Source: Gryganskiella cystojenkinii
Taxonomy: Eukaryota; Mortierellomycota; Mortierellomycetes; Mortierellales; Mortierellaceae
Direction of reading: 5' to 3'
Assembly (NCBI GenBank): GCA_015852425.1
Contig: JAAAIG010000906.1
Coordinates: 1-15,061, forward strand
Length of the DNA stretch: 15,061 nt
Under the pieces are notes generated by a model. The model was given only the letters and a program-made list of their open reading frames with translations. It did not search any database and had not been told where the DNA came from. The translations under genes and the position numbers were made by a program. Below, piece after piece: positions 7,793 to 15,061 of the stretch. Each line of letters starts with the position of its first letter. Position 1 is the first letter of the stretch.

Positions 7793-10011
7793 TTAGACGT
7801 TCTTCCTAGGCCAGACCTTCCGCAAATGGCGTTCGCCATCGGGCCCCCAGAGGAAAGGATATTTTGTATAGACTTCTTGTGGTAACTGCCATGAATGCAC
7901 ACTCAGGGGCGGTCCATGACAGATGGCGCCATCCAAGATGATTTGAAAGATCTCTTCCACGTCGTACTTGTCCTGATGCAAAATCATTTGAGCTCTACAA
8001 TCCGAACAGAAGGGTTTAGCAACAAGTAATGAATAATCCTTCTCTCATTTTGCTTTCATCAGAGGCTTTGCTATCTTCACCTTAGTTGTGGACAAGGCAC
8101 AATGTCAATCCGTGGGTCATGCGGGATTGTGTAGATCATAGGATCGACCCGAGGGTCGGTCGCTGGCGGGGCCGCCTGAATAGCCTCGAATTCCTGGATT
8201 AATCGATGGTCCCCTGGAAGAAACTGGGATCTGTCCAGGCGAGGTCCTTGGTTCTGTCGGTCGTTCGTGTTTTTGTTATGACCGCCGTTGGCACTCTTTC
8301 TGTTGGCAGAAGAGACTTTGTTGCGGTCCATATCCGAAAGTTCTTGCTGTGACGAGGACGCATGTGAAGACTGGTGAGGGTCGAACAGGGATTTGTCCTC
8401 GATCACCTCCTGTGGTGTTGCCATATTACAGAGCACCAACGACTGCAATGTTCCCGGGGGGAAGAGTGAAGACTGCAGTTCATCAAAGACTGTCAAATGT
8501 TTTGGGTACTCTGTGACCTTTGGCAAGATGGTTCCAGGTTCCAGATAAGACGGTCGAGGAATCGCCAGGGCGTCCAAGGGTGAACTGATTACACTCAATT
8601 TCCCGCCTTCGTCTGGACTCGGAGCAATAAACAGAGGTGGAGCCTTGTACAAGATTTCTCTTGAGGCCGAGATGGGTGGCAGAGACGATGGTAAGGCAGA
8701 CGAAGAGAATTCGGAGGGAGGTGGAAGAAGTATTTGTTCTGCAGTGTCGTCTGGACTGGCACTGCTGCTCCTTCGGACCTTGACGCTCGGTTGTGAGTGT
8801 GAGTCCTCGCCGTTCCCACGCTTCAATGTGAACCTTGTCATATTGATGCCGCTCGGACTGCGCCTGTCCGGTGAAGTTGAAGTGGCGGTCTCTATGATAG
8901 TTGTGGCATCCGTGTCCATGGCCGTGTCCTCCTCAGCTGCATCCTGGATCGGTAGTGATGAGGTATCCGCTGGAGGAGAGGATTGCTCTGCGACAAGCAT
9001 CGAAAGCTTGGTCTTTGGTGATTTCTCGGCGGCGGTTATCGTGATTCCAGGTACCGGCGATGACGAAAACAAGGTCGAAGAGAACGGTACAGTCTCTGAT
9101 GCTGCGGCTGTATTTGCATGGTGTCGACGGAATAATTCGTCTTTGACGCTCTTCAAAATCGCGGCATAAATATTGACGACTTCAGAAGCTCCAACCGCCA
9201 CATCTGTCCCTGGTGTACTAGATGAAGACGAAGACATTGACGACGACGATGACGGTGATGATGTTGACGGAGATGATGCAGCAGCGGCACCTTTACTCAA
9301 AGCTACCTCGAATGCAAAGACGACCTGCCGAAGGTAATGATTCTCGTTTAGAAGAATCTCGTTTTTCTCTGTGATATCCTGGACTTTTTTCTGAAACTGC
9401 GTCGTGACCAAAACGTGTTGTTCCTGAAGTTCCTTGATCATATTTTCGAGTTGCTGCAAGTATCGCTCTTTACGGTCTCGAAAAGCTCTCTGGGCGACTC
9501 GGTTCTGTTCCTTGCGGAGATCGACAATGTTTGCAGAGTTTAAGGAAGAAGAGGGAGAGGCTGCGGCGGATGAAGAGGACGTCTCGGTCGAGTCTGGTAG
9601 AGGCGGGCGACCGATAGGGCCTCTCTGTCTGGCGCCATTTGCACCCTCTTGGTCCTGGTCTCGGTCTCTGTCCCTGTCTCCGCCTGCGAAGATTGTTGCT
9701 GGTGAATTGGCAGAAGCGAGTGTTCGAAGAGGAGGATGCGAGCCAAAGGCAGCTGTATTAGCGTTGTCGATAGTAGCGGCAGTTACACCAGTGGACGAGG
9801 CATGCGAGGAAGAGGAGGCTTGGCGATGATGGTACATGGATGGGTTCAGTTGTTGATATATTCCTCCAGCTAATGATGGTTGTTGTTGTTGTTGTTGTTG
9901 TCTGTTGGAAGGGTATAAATGATTGCTGTTAAACAGTAGATTGTAAACGTCCTCGTCGACCTCGTCCGATGATGTCACGGGTCGATGAAAACGGTCATCA
10001 TGAGACGCCAT
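7793..10011 (-). CDS. AP-1/Yap-type bZIP transcription factor with DUF3425-like C-terminus (tandem copy A), two exons
   Basis: Predicted nuclear DNA-binding regulator of 710 aa. Exons are 10011-8081 and 7994-7793; the 86-bp intron has donor GTGAAG, a CTAAA branch-like motif and acceptor TTGTAG, and splits the Arg codon of CPQLR/AQM. Without splicing a TGA ends the frame at the junction. The basic region 166-183 carries the Yap-type NxxAQxxFR signature (Asn170-Arg178), with the first zipper Leu at 188 and an imperfect zipper to about 230. The N-terminus holds (Gln)7 at 38-44 and an Asp-Arg repeat at 112-118; the linker is Ser-rich. Residues 451-545 and 615-710 are strongly shared with the neighbouring copy. 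The end (HDPRIDIVPCPQLRAQMIL, then SWQLPQEVYTKYP) resembles DUF3425 of fungal bZIPs. The ATG at 10011 is chosen because the copy also starts MASH. No Yap1-style cysteine-rich domain is seen, so a Yap1-like redox switch is not indicated. Targets are unknown. Confidence 0.93.
9879..9899 (-). repeat. Trinucleotide run encoding polyglutamine in bZIP copy A
   Basis: Seven GTT units on the plus strand read as CAA codons on the coding strand, giving seven consecutive Gln (residues 38-44). Copy B lacks a run at the matching place but has Gln-rich stretches elsewhere, so these tracts look free to change length. Confidence 0.85.
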
Positions 10012-10721
10012 TACTGTTGCCAAGAACGTTTACTTCGTTGGATTGTTGTCGTGGAGGGCGTGAGTAGACAATGGTGTCTATAGTGCAGTGAGAGAGGGAT
10101 GGCGAATTGAATTGAATGCGAGAAAGGGGTTCTATTATGCAGTTTTGGACTCGCCACCAAAAACAGCGCGCACCAAACAGCCCGAAAAAAGCCTTCTCTC
10201 GCGGAACAATTTTTGTCCCCGAAACGAATACAAAATTACATTTTGTTCCGTTGCAGCGGGCGATAATTACAGCCCTCTCCTCCTTATCTCGAGAAGCAGC
10301 AGGGGCGAAATCGAGACGAGAATGTCGCTTCCTGTTGGGACAATCTTTCATGGCCAATCTTTTTTTTAAAATCCGTTCTGCATTGATGCCAAAGTGGGTA
10401 TGGGACTCGGCAAAAGAATTTGTCTTGCATTTCCCAATTGTGGCTGTTGTGACAGATAGCCTCGTCTCTATCCTACTTGTCTTGTGAAGGATCAATTGCG
10501 CTGTAAGAAGCGCTCGTCTTTTTTTTTATTGCCAAGGAGACAGACGCATTGCATAGAATTAAAAATACATGTTTATACATTTGGAGGGTTGAACTACAAG
10601 TTGAGGGTAACTGAGAGTAAAAGAAAGTGAGGCAGAGAGAGAGAAGTTGTAAATGAGGGAGCAAGGTCAGTGGAAAGAAGAAGAAAAAAGACGAAGTAAC
10701 GAATTACTGTTCGCAGTTGTC
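10012..10721 (-). promoter_or_regulatory. Intergenic region: promoter/leader of bZIP copy A and 3' region of copy B
   Basis: This 710-bp stretch has frames on both strands but none with recognisable features. The minus strand is free of ATG from the copy A start up to 10238, which fits a 5' leader of up to about 225 nt. Next to the copy B stop, the minus strand shows T/C-rich 3' sequence (10610-10720) followed by AT-rich sequence (about 10555-10580) suited to 3'-end formation. I saw no clear Yap-type TTACTAA or TGACTCA element here. Confidence 0.5.
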
Positions 10722-12690
10722 CTAGTCTTCAATGATCTTTCGAGGCCAAAGTTTTCGCCGGTGTCGTTCTGCATCTTGACCCCATAGGTAAGGATACTTT
10801 GTAAAAACAGAATCAGGTAGTTGCCAGCAATGGAGGTCGAAAGGGTTATCGCCATGGATAATGGTCTCCCTTTGCACCAAACTGAAGAGTTCGTCCATGT
10901 CGTACTTGTCCTGATGCACGATTAACTGAGCCCTAAAAAAATCGACGGAAAAATGAGCGGAATTTTTAGTCAGAGATTCGAGAGAAAACCTTGTGTATTT
11001 TTTTTTTTTATGTTTTGTGTTTTGAGTTGGATTACCTCAGTTGCGGACATGGCACGACCTCAATGCGGGGATCATGCGGGATGTCGTAAACTTTAGGATC
11101 AATTGCTGGGTCTGTCGCCGGCGGTGCTGAGAGAAGCGTATCCATGAAATCGTTCATACGACGTTGTGCCCCAAGAACCTCTTGCGCAGACGTTCCTGCT
11201 TTGCCTTTGTCCTTTTCCTTCATCTGTAATGAAGCCGGTCGCGGATCAAAGAGAGAGTTGTCTTGCACAACCTCCTGAGGTGTCGCCATCTGTTCCTGAA
11301 TTAACGAACGCAAAGTCCCTGGCGGAAAAAGGGATGATTGGAGTTCATCAAAGACTGTCGGGTGTTTCGCATATTCAGTGACCTTTGGTAAAGATGACCC
11401 TGGCATCAGATAATGCGGACGTGGCACCGTCAGCGACTCGAACGGTAAATTGATCAGGATCGGCTGCCCCTCGTCGTGCGTAGGCGCGATAAACAAAGGC
11501 GGAGGACGGTAAAGGACCTCTCTTGTAGCTGAGGTCACAGCAGTAGAAGTCACTGCGGTCTCGATCGGGGACGAGTCCTGTGTGCCATTTTGGTCCTGGA
11601 GTGCTGTCACACTTGGCCCTTTTTCTTGCTCCTGGCTGGTATTATTGTTATTGCTACTGGCAGTGCTAATGACGCTATTGCTCCTCCGAAGCTTGACCGA
11701 AGTCGGTTGAAACGGCGATTCGGTAGTGGTGTCTTCGAGTGCGGTAAAGTCCAGTCCTCGCTTCACCGAGGTTAACCCCGTCGGCGGGGAGCTGACATCA
11801 GTGGCAGTCATACTTTGTGGGCTAGGAGAAGCGAGTGTAGAGGTCGAGGTCATACAAGGCGTTTCGACTGATGGTTGTTGCTGCTGCTGTTGCCGAGTGG
11901 TCGAGAATCCGCTGTCGGTTATCGATGCGGACAACTCCTTTTCTTTGCTGGCATGATGTCGTTTAAACAGCTCCTTCTTGACGGATTGCAAAATCGCGGT
12001 ATGAATTCCTCGCAACCCTTCACTGGACTCGATCACTGCCGCGCCTTTACTTAACGCGGCCTCGAATGCAAAGACGACCTCTCTCAGATAATGGTTCTCG
12101 GATTGTAATGTCGCATTCCGTTCTGTGAGTTGGAGGACCTCTTTCTGGAACCGGGTCGTGACCAAGAGATGTTGCTCTTTCAGATCCTTGATCATGTTTT
12201 CGAGTTGCTGAAGATATCGCTCTTTGCGATCTCGAAACGCTCTTTGGGCGGCTCGGTTTTGTTCTTTGCGGAGCGAGGGCGAAGAACCAGGGGGCTTCCG
12301 TTGCTGAGGTTGTTGTTGTTGTTGACTGAACTGTTCCTTTCCTCCTGAGGCGTTCCCACTACCGCTGTCGTCTGCTACCTTTGATGTTACTGGTTGAGAC
12401 AAGGACGAGGTGGCGCCGGCATTGTCGAATTCCATGCTATTATTGTCATCGTTGCTGGTGTTGTGACCAGGTTTTGAATATTCAGGTGAATGCGATCTGT
12501 CCATGGACGAGGCATTGCTGCGTCCATTCGAAGGAGGTTCTTGTCGTTGATGTGGTTGATGGGAACCAGGTCTTCGGTTCTGTTGATTTTGCTGCTGGTG
12601 GTATTGTTGTTCAGGACGGTCGTACATGTGGACATCCTCTTCCGTCTCGTCTGATGAAGGCGAGTGGGGGTCGTGGGCATGGGATGCCAT
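10722..12690 (-). CDS. AP-1/Yap-type bZIP transcription factor with DUF3425-like C-terminus (tandem copy B), two exons
   Basis: Paralogue of the adjacent bZIP gene, 621 aa. Exons are 12690-11036 and 10932-10722; the 103-bp intron (donor GTAATC, CTAAA branch-like motif, acceptor TTTTAG) interrupts the same Arg codon in the same phase as in copy A. Basic region 140-157 (NRAAQRAFR at 145-153) is nearly identical to copy A, with the first zipper Leu at 163 and an imperfect zipper to about 205. Gln-rich stretches lie at 28-37, 123-130 and 267-272. The linker has SVKLRRSNS (331-339), matching SVKVRRSSS in copy A. The blocks 390-485 and 523-621 are the shared C-terminal regions, including HDPRIEVVPCPQLR and CWQLPDSVFTKYPYLW, which resemble DUF3425. 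The first in-frame ATG is 12690, and its MASH start matches copy A. The frame continues upstream without ATG through a CT-rich leader. It is probably nuclear and may dimerise with its neighbour; targets are unknown. Confidence 0.93.
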
Positions 12691-13127
12691 CGTGAATTGA
12701 GAGCTTTGGGAATGTATGTGAGTTGTAAAAGTGAACTTGAAATGGCAGCGAACCAAGTCTTTAGGAGTTGGAAGGAAGAGGGATGAGAGAGGGGGTGAGA
12801 AAACCAACAGTACGAAAAACAAAAAGGTAAAGAGGAGAGTAAAGAAGGCAAGAAAGAAGGGAAAGGTCTTCTCACTCAATCCCCTCAAACCGACTCCCTT
12901 CGCTCGGACTCTTGCTAACGTTTGTAGGTCAAAGCGATTGGCTGACGAAGAGACGTCAATTCGATCGTCCGCTCTCCTTTTTCACTGGAGCCGAATAACA
13001 AACAAAACAATTATTCCGCCTCACGAAAGCGATTTGTTCGTGTTTCCCGTCCCCACAACTGAAAACCGGATTTTTCGATTGTAGCCTAAAAGAGATTGTG
13101 AATGGCTGGCCTCTAGCGGCCAAGCGT
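12691..13127 (-). promoter_or_regulatory. Promoter and leader of bZIP copy B
   Basis: The minus strand has no ATG across these 437 bp. The first 200 bp upstream of the start codon are CT-rich in gene sense, as expected for a leader or core promoter. A CCAAT box lies on the minus strand (12941-12937). Next to it is the inverted pair TGACG (12943-12947) and CGTCA (12954-12958), spaced by 6 bp, about 253-268 bp upstream of the ATG. TGACG/CGTCA are CRE/bZIP half-sites, so self-regulation is conceivable. No clear TATA box was found. Confidence 0.5.
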
Positions 13128-13366
13128 CATGGCGACATTGCTTTTGGTCCTACTTCTTCACCTGCAGTGCTCTTTCTTTCACTTAAAGGCTGCCGTGCTT
13201 TCAATCGCAATAGCCAAGGCACAAGACGAGAACAAGGGTCAGAAAACAAGAGATGCGTTTGTAAAATTGTTTTTGTAATACTGGACGTTGTCATTTGCGT
13301 CCATCAGCGTGCATGTACATTGTTTGCAGAGTTCATTTTGGGGAAGACCGACACAAGAAACAGAGT

Positions 13367-13688
13367 TTAAGCAAAAGTCTTTGATGTTTCATACGCTTTC
13401 CGACCAGCGTCTCTTGTTGCGGTCTTTTCCAGTCGAACTTTTTCTTCGCAGCTCACGATTGCAATGTTCTTGGAGCGCGTCTCAATCTCCTTGATTCTAA
13501 GCGCTAGCTCCAGACACTGGACCACCGCAGCTTTACCCTTTGCACTGAACTTCTGCTTCCTCAACGGGATCAGAAATGCATTAAACTGAATAGGATGGAA
13601 CACGCCACTGAAGTGGAGTCGCCAAAGTTCCGTCTTCCTCGTAGGAGATAGGCCCGAGGACAGATACCTTGACGATTATTCTAGGCAT
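13367..13688 (-). CDS. Doubtful minus-strand gene or gene fragment, unrecognised
   Basis: Two overlapping frames look coding. One starts at ATG 13688 and reads 35 codons (MPRIIVKVSVLGPISYEEDG and on) to a stop at 13581. The other, open to the stop at 13367, encodes a charged amphipathic segment (VVQCLELALRIKEIETRSK and on) but has no ATG of its own. A splice from 13668 (AAG/GTATCT) to 13585 (TTCAG/TTT), intron 82 bp, would join the ATG to the second frame in phase and give about 80 aa; the branch site is weak. Alternatively this is a decayed gene with a frameshift. The product is not recognised. The frame ends some 675 bp upstream of the bZIP copy B start codon. Confidence 0.25.
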
Positions 13689-13875
13689 CTTTACTCGAGA
13701 TCCAATAACCTAGGTTTGCTTTGAGCATAGATCTCAGCTTTGGCCTAAAGTCCGATCCTGCTCTCGTCATCTTCAACTTGCTTGATGCCTTCCTAGTCTT
13801 TCTCCTGTCATCCAGTTCGGGATTCCATCCTCCTTTTCTGGTTTCCGTCATCATATACCAGCTTCCATCATCCAG

Positions 13876-13893
13876 CTCGGATCGTTATCCGAG
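13876..13893. repeat. Perfect 7-bp inverted repeat with 4-nt loop
   Basis: CTCGGAT (13876-13882) and ATCCGAG (13887-13893) flank CGTT. It is the tightest hairpin noticed in the window, next to two further small repeats in the same 100 bp. Confidence 0.8.
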
Positions 13894-13947
13894 ATCCAGT
13901 CAAGAAGGTTTATTCTGACAAGCTCGTCATAAGCTTGTATCCTGGCG

Positions 13948-13967
13948 CCTGTTATACCCTGTTATAC
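13948..13967 (+). repeat. Exact 10-bp tandem repeat CCTGTTATAC x2
   Basis: Two identical units are back to back, enclosed by TGGCG on the left (13943-13947) and CGCCA on the right (13967-13971). They lie about 50 bp upstream of the TATAAG box at 14016, so they could be tandem protein-binding sites or part of a small repeat element. Confidence 0.8.
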
Positions 13968-14111
13968 GCCATCGACTTTGTCTTCTCGACAAGATTAGTA
14001 CCTGTATCTTTTTCATATAAGTAGTCCCTACCCCTGCTGTCTTCTCTCTTCAGTCTGCAATATCTTCGTTTTTACGCACCTCACTCAAACTTGCCTGTCA
14101 GTCCCTGATAG

Positions 14112-14505
14112 ATGAGAACTTCCAAAGATCTGGTCTCAACCTGTGCCAGCGTCATCGCACGCCTTATGAACGCCCAAGTGAGATAAAAAAACTCTCTCCC
14201 TTGACACATCTGGTTTGATGAGCCGGATGATAAGCCTGCGAAGATATTATTCCACTTGGAAGCACTTGGAGACTCCTGCAGTCGACGGGGTATGTTGATT
14301 TGTTGACGTCGGGGTACTGGCCGATCTCCCCTCGGGTTAGTTCAAAGAGATTGAAAGCTTTTGTGACCATGGCAACTGTTGGGAACCAAATTCCTTAACC
14401 AACGATATCTTCAAGATCATTACAAATTGTCCGCGTGGCATAGATTTCAAAAATCTTGGATGCAGAATATCGAAAGAAATGGGGAATAAGACGTTTGAGG
14501 TCTAA
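14112..14505 (+). CDS. Possible small two-exon gene, about 76 aa, unrecognised
   Basis: ATG at 14112 lies about 95 bp downstream of a TATAAG box and CT-rich tract. Exon 1 (14112-14177, 22 codons, many ending in C as in the real genes here) reaches a GTGAGA donor just before a stop codon. A TAG acceptor at 14338-14340 opens a 54-codon frame (14341-14505) in the matching phase. The intron would be 163 bp, with no strong CTAAA/CTAAC branch. The product (starts MRTSKDLVST; second exon has GNCWEPNSL and NCPRGIDFKNLGC) has several Cys and matches no family that I know. The minus strand is also open through 14164-14370 (68 codons with ATG), so the strand choice is uncertain. It could equally be a fragment of a decayed gene. 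Confidence 0.25.
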
Positions 14506-14608
14506 AGAACTGCATGACCATGGTCAAAAATAGACTTTGATATTAAGACCCTGAGGAGTAACGAGGGAGCACATCTTAGAAGACAGAGCGGATACCGCCA
14601 CCCCTGCG

Positions 14609-15043
14609 TTAGCGCGACAGGTATCGACAAAGGGTCACAAAAGCGAGCGCCAACAAGCACGCGGACCATGAGAGGGCCATCAGACCTTGATGTACTTCCT
14701 GCTCATAGTAAGGAAGGTCAAGAAAAGACAACACACTCTGTGGGAGTCGCGGTTCAAACGGACATTCAGTGGCCGAACGTCATGGAATAGAGTCGCGTCA
14801 GCATCCTTATCCTCCGTTGCTCCATGACACACAGTGTACGGTTCAAGACTCTCCAAAAAGATAGAGCGAGCGATACCAACACTAGTTAATCATCATGTAA
14901 ACGGCACTTACAACATCTTGGATAGGATGTACATGGACCTTATCTGCTAAAGGATCGCATAAGTTCTTCGTGAAATAACAAAACTCCATGAGCTCTGCTT
15001 CAGCTATAGTCTCGTCACCAGCCAGACATCGACTCAACCTCTC
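14609..15043 (-). pseudogene. C-terminal part of an unrecognised membrane-anchored protein, frame broken; continues past right edge
   Basis: Three minus-strand frames follow one another with protein-like content. Frame one (15043-14882) has acidic and aromatic sequence with ELMEFCYFTKNL and DKVHVHPIQDV. Frame two (14886-14680) has IARSIFLESLEPYTV and GATEDKDADATLF. Frame three (14779-14609) has LPQSVLSFLDLPYYEQEV, then a hydrophobic helix (about 20 residues around WSACLLALAFVTL) and a basic tail before the stop. A GTAAGT donor (14911-14906) lies in the first frame, so one shift could be an intron (acceptor after GGAG near 14851 keeps the phase). The shift between frames two and three would need a 38-bp intron, shorter than usual, or a real frameshift. 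The C-terminal helix with a short basic tail suggests a tail anchor. The family is not recognised. Decay, an assembly error or unusual splicing all remain open. Confidence 0.35.
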
Positions 15044-15061
15044 TTAATGATCTCTTGCCTT

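Larger units (their letters stand above)
13689..14111 (+). promoter_or_regulatory. Repeat-rich region with a plus-strand TATA-like core
   Basis: It holds two degenerate copies of TCATCCAGYTCGG (13808-13820 and 13868-13880), a perfect hairpin CTCGGAT-CGTT-ATCCGAG (13876-13893), a second hairpin ACAAGCT-N7-AGCTTGT (13918-13938) and an exact tandem pair of CCTGTTATAC (13948-13967) flanked by TGGCG and CGCCA. A TATAAG box (14016-14021) is followed by a CT-rich tract (14022-14050) typical of transcription starts. An LTR or MITE remnant is an alternative reading, but I found no second copy or target-site duplication. On the minus strand 13690-13881 is also an open frame without a recognisable product. 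Confidence 0.35.

Noticed and set aside
8645..9169. 174-codon plus-strand frame, and similar frames at 9434-9829 and 12381-12695
   Set aside because: Antisense shadows of the bZIP coding exons; they encode low-complexity sequence mirroring Ser and Asp codons.
12691..12888. In-frame upstream extension of bZIP copy B, strongly hydrophobic (Phe/Leu-rich), resembling a signal or membrane segment
   Set aside because: It contains no ATG, is translated from the CT-rich leader, and copy A starts at the equivalent MASH position.
13940..14110. LTR-like appearance (TG start, TATAAG, CT-rich start tract)
   Set aside because: No matching second LTR, primer-binding site, target-site duplication or reverse transcriptase/integrase sequence is visible in the window.
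14745..14765. GCGGTTCAAACGGAC resembling a tRNA T-arm
   Set aside because: The T-stem does not pair and no matching D-arm, anticodon arm or acceptor stem is present.
1..15061. CRISPR arrays, bacterial operons, rRNA or tRNA genes
   Set aside because: No regularly spaced repeats and no RNA gene signatures; spliced genes and fungal families exclude a prokaryotic reading.

Overview
The window looks like nuclear DNA of a filamentous fungus. Its genes have short GT-AG introns (41-nt exon, introns of 86, 103, 143 and 156 bp), CT-rich leaders on the transcribed strand, CAA/CAG-type trinucleotide repeats, and fungus-specific bZIP proteins that carry a DUF3425-like C-terminus. An early-diverging lineage such as Mortierellaceae fits the style, but that placement is an impression and not proven by the sequence.

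Layout, left to right. Positions 1-971 look like a TATA box and a long, ATG-free 5' leader of a minus-strand gene whose coding part lies off the left edge. Positions 972-4117 contain no gene I can support. A minus-strand, three-exon Nudix CoA diphosphatase with a C-terminal peroxisomal signal (Ser-Arg-Leu) lies at 4118-5517. It shares a 774-bp divergent promoter region with a plus-strand, intronless nitronate monooxygenase (6292-7557). That region holds a perfect AP-1/Gcn4-type site and other short regulatory-looking motifs. Two tandem minus-strand bZIP genes follow (7793-10011 and 10722-12690). They are clear paralogues: same start motif, same Yap-type basic region, same conserved C-terminal blocks, and one intron at exactly the same codon and phase.

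Right of 12691 comes the second bZIP gene's promoter, then about 1.7 kb (13367-15061) of short coding-like segments on both strands. These include a plausible small two-exon plus-strand gene, a minus-strand fragment, and at the right edge the C-terminal part of an unrecognised membrane-anchored protein whose frame is broken. Small hairpins and direct repeats lie between them.

How the genes may work together (inference): the two enzymes protect against toxic or damaged metabolites (alkyl nitronates; oxidised or surplus CoA in peroxisomes). The two neighbouring AP-1/Yap-like regulators could control them and themselves through the bZIP half-sites in these promoters. Nothing in the sequence proves that link.
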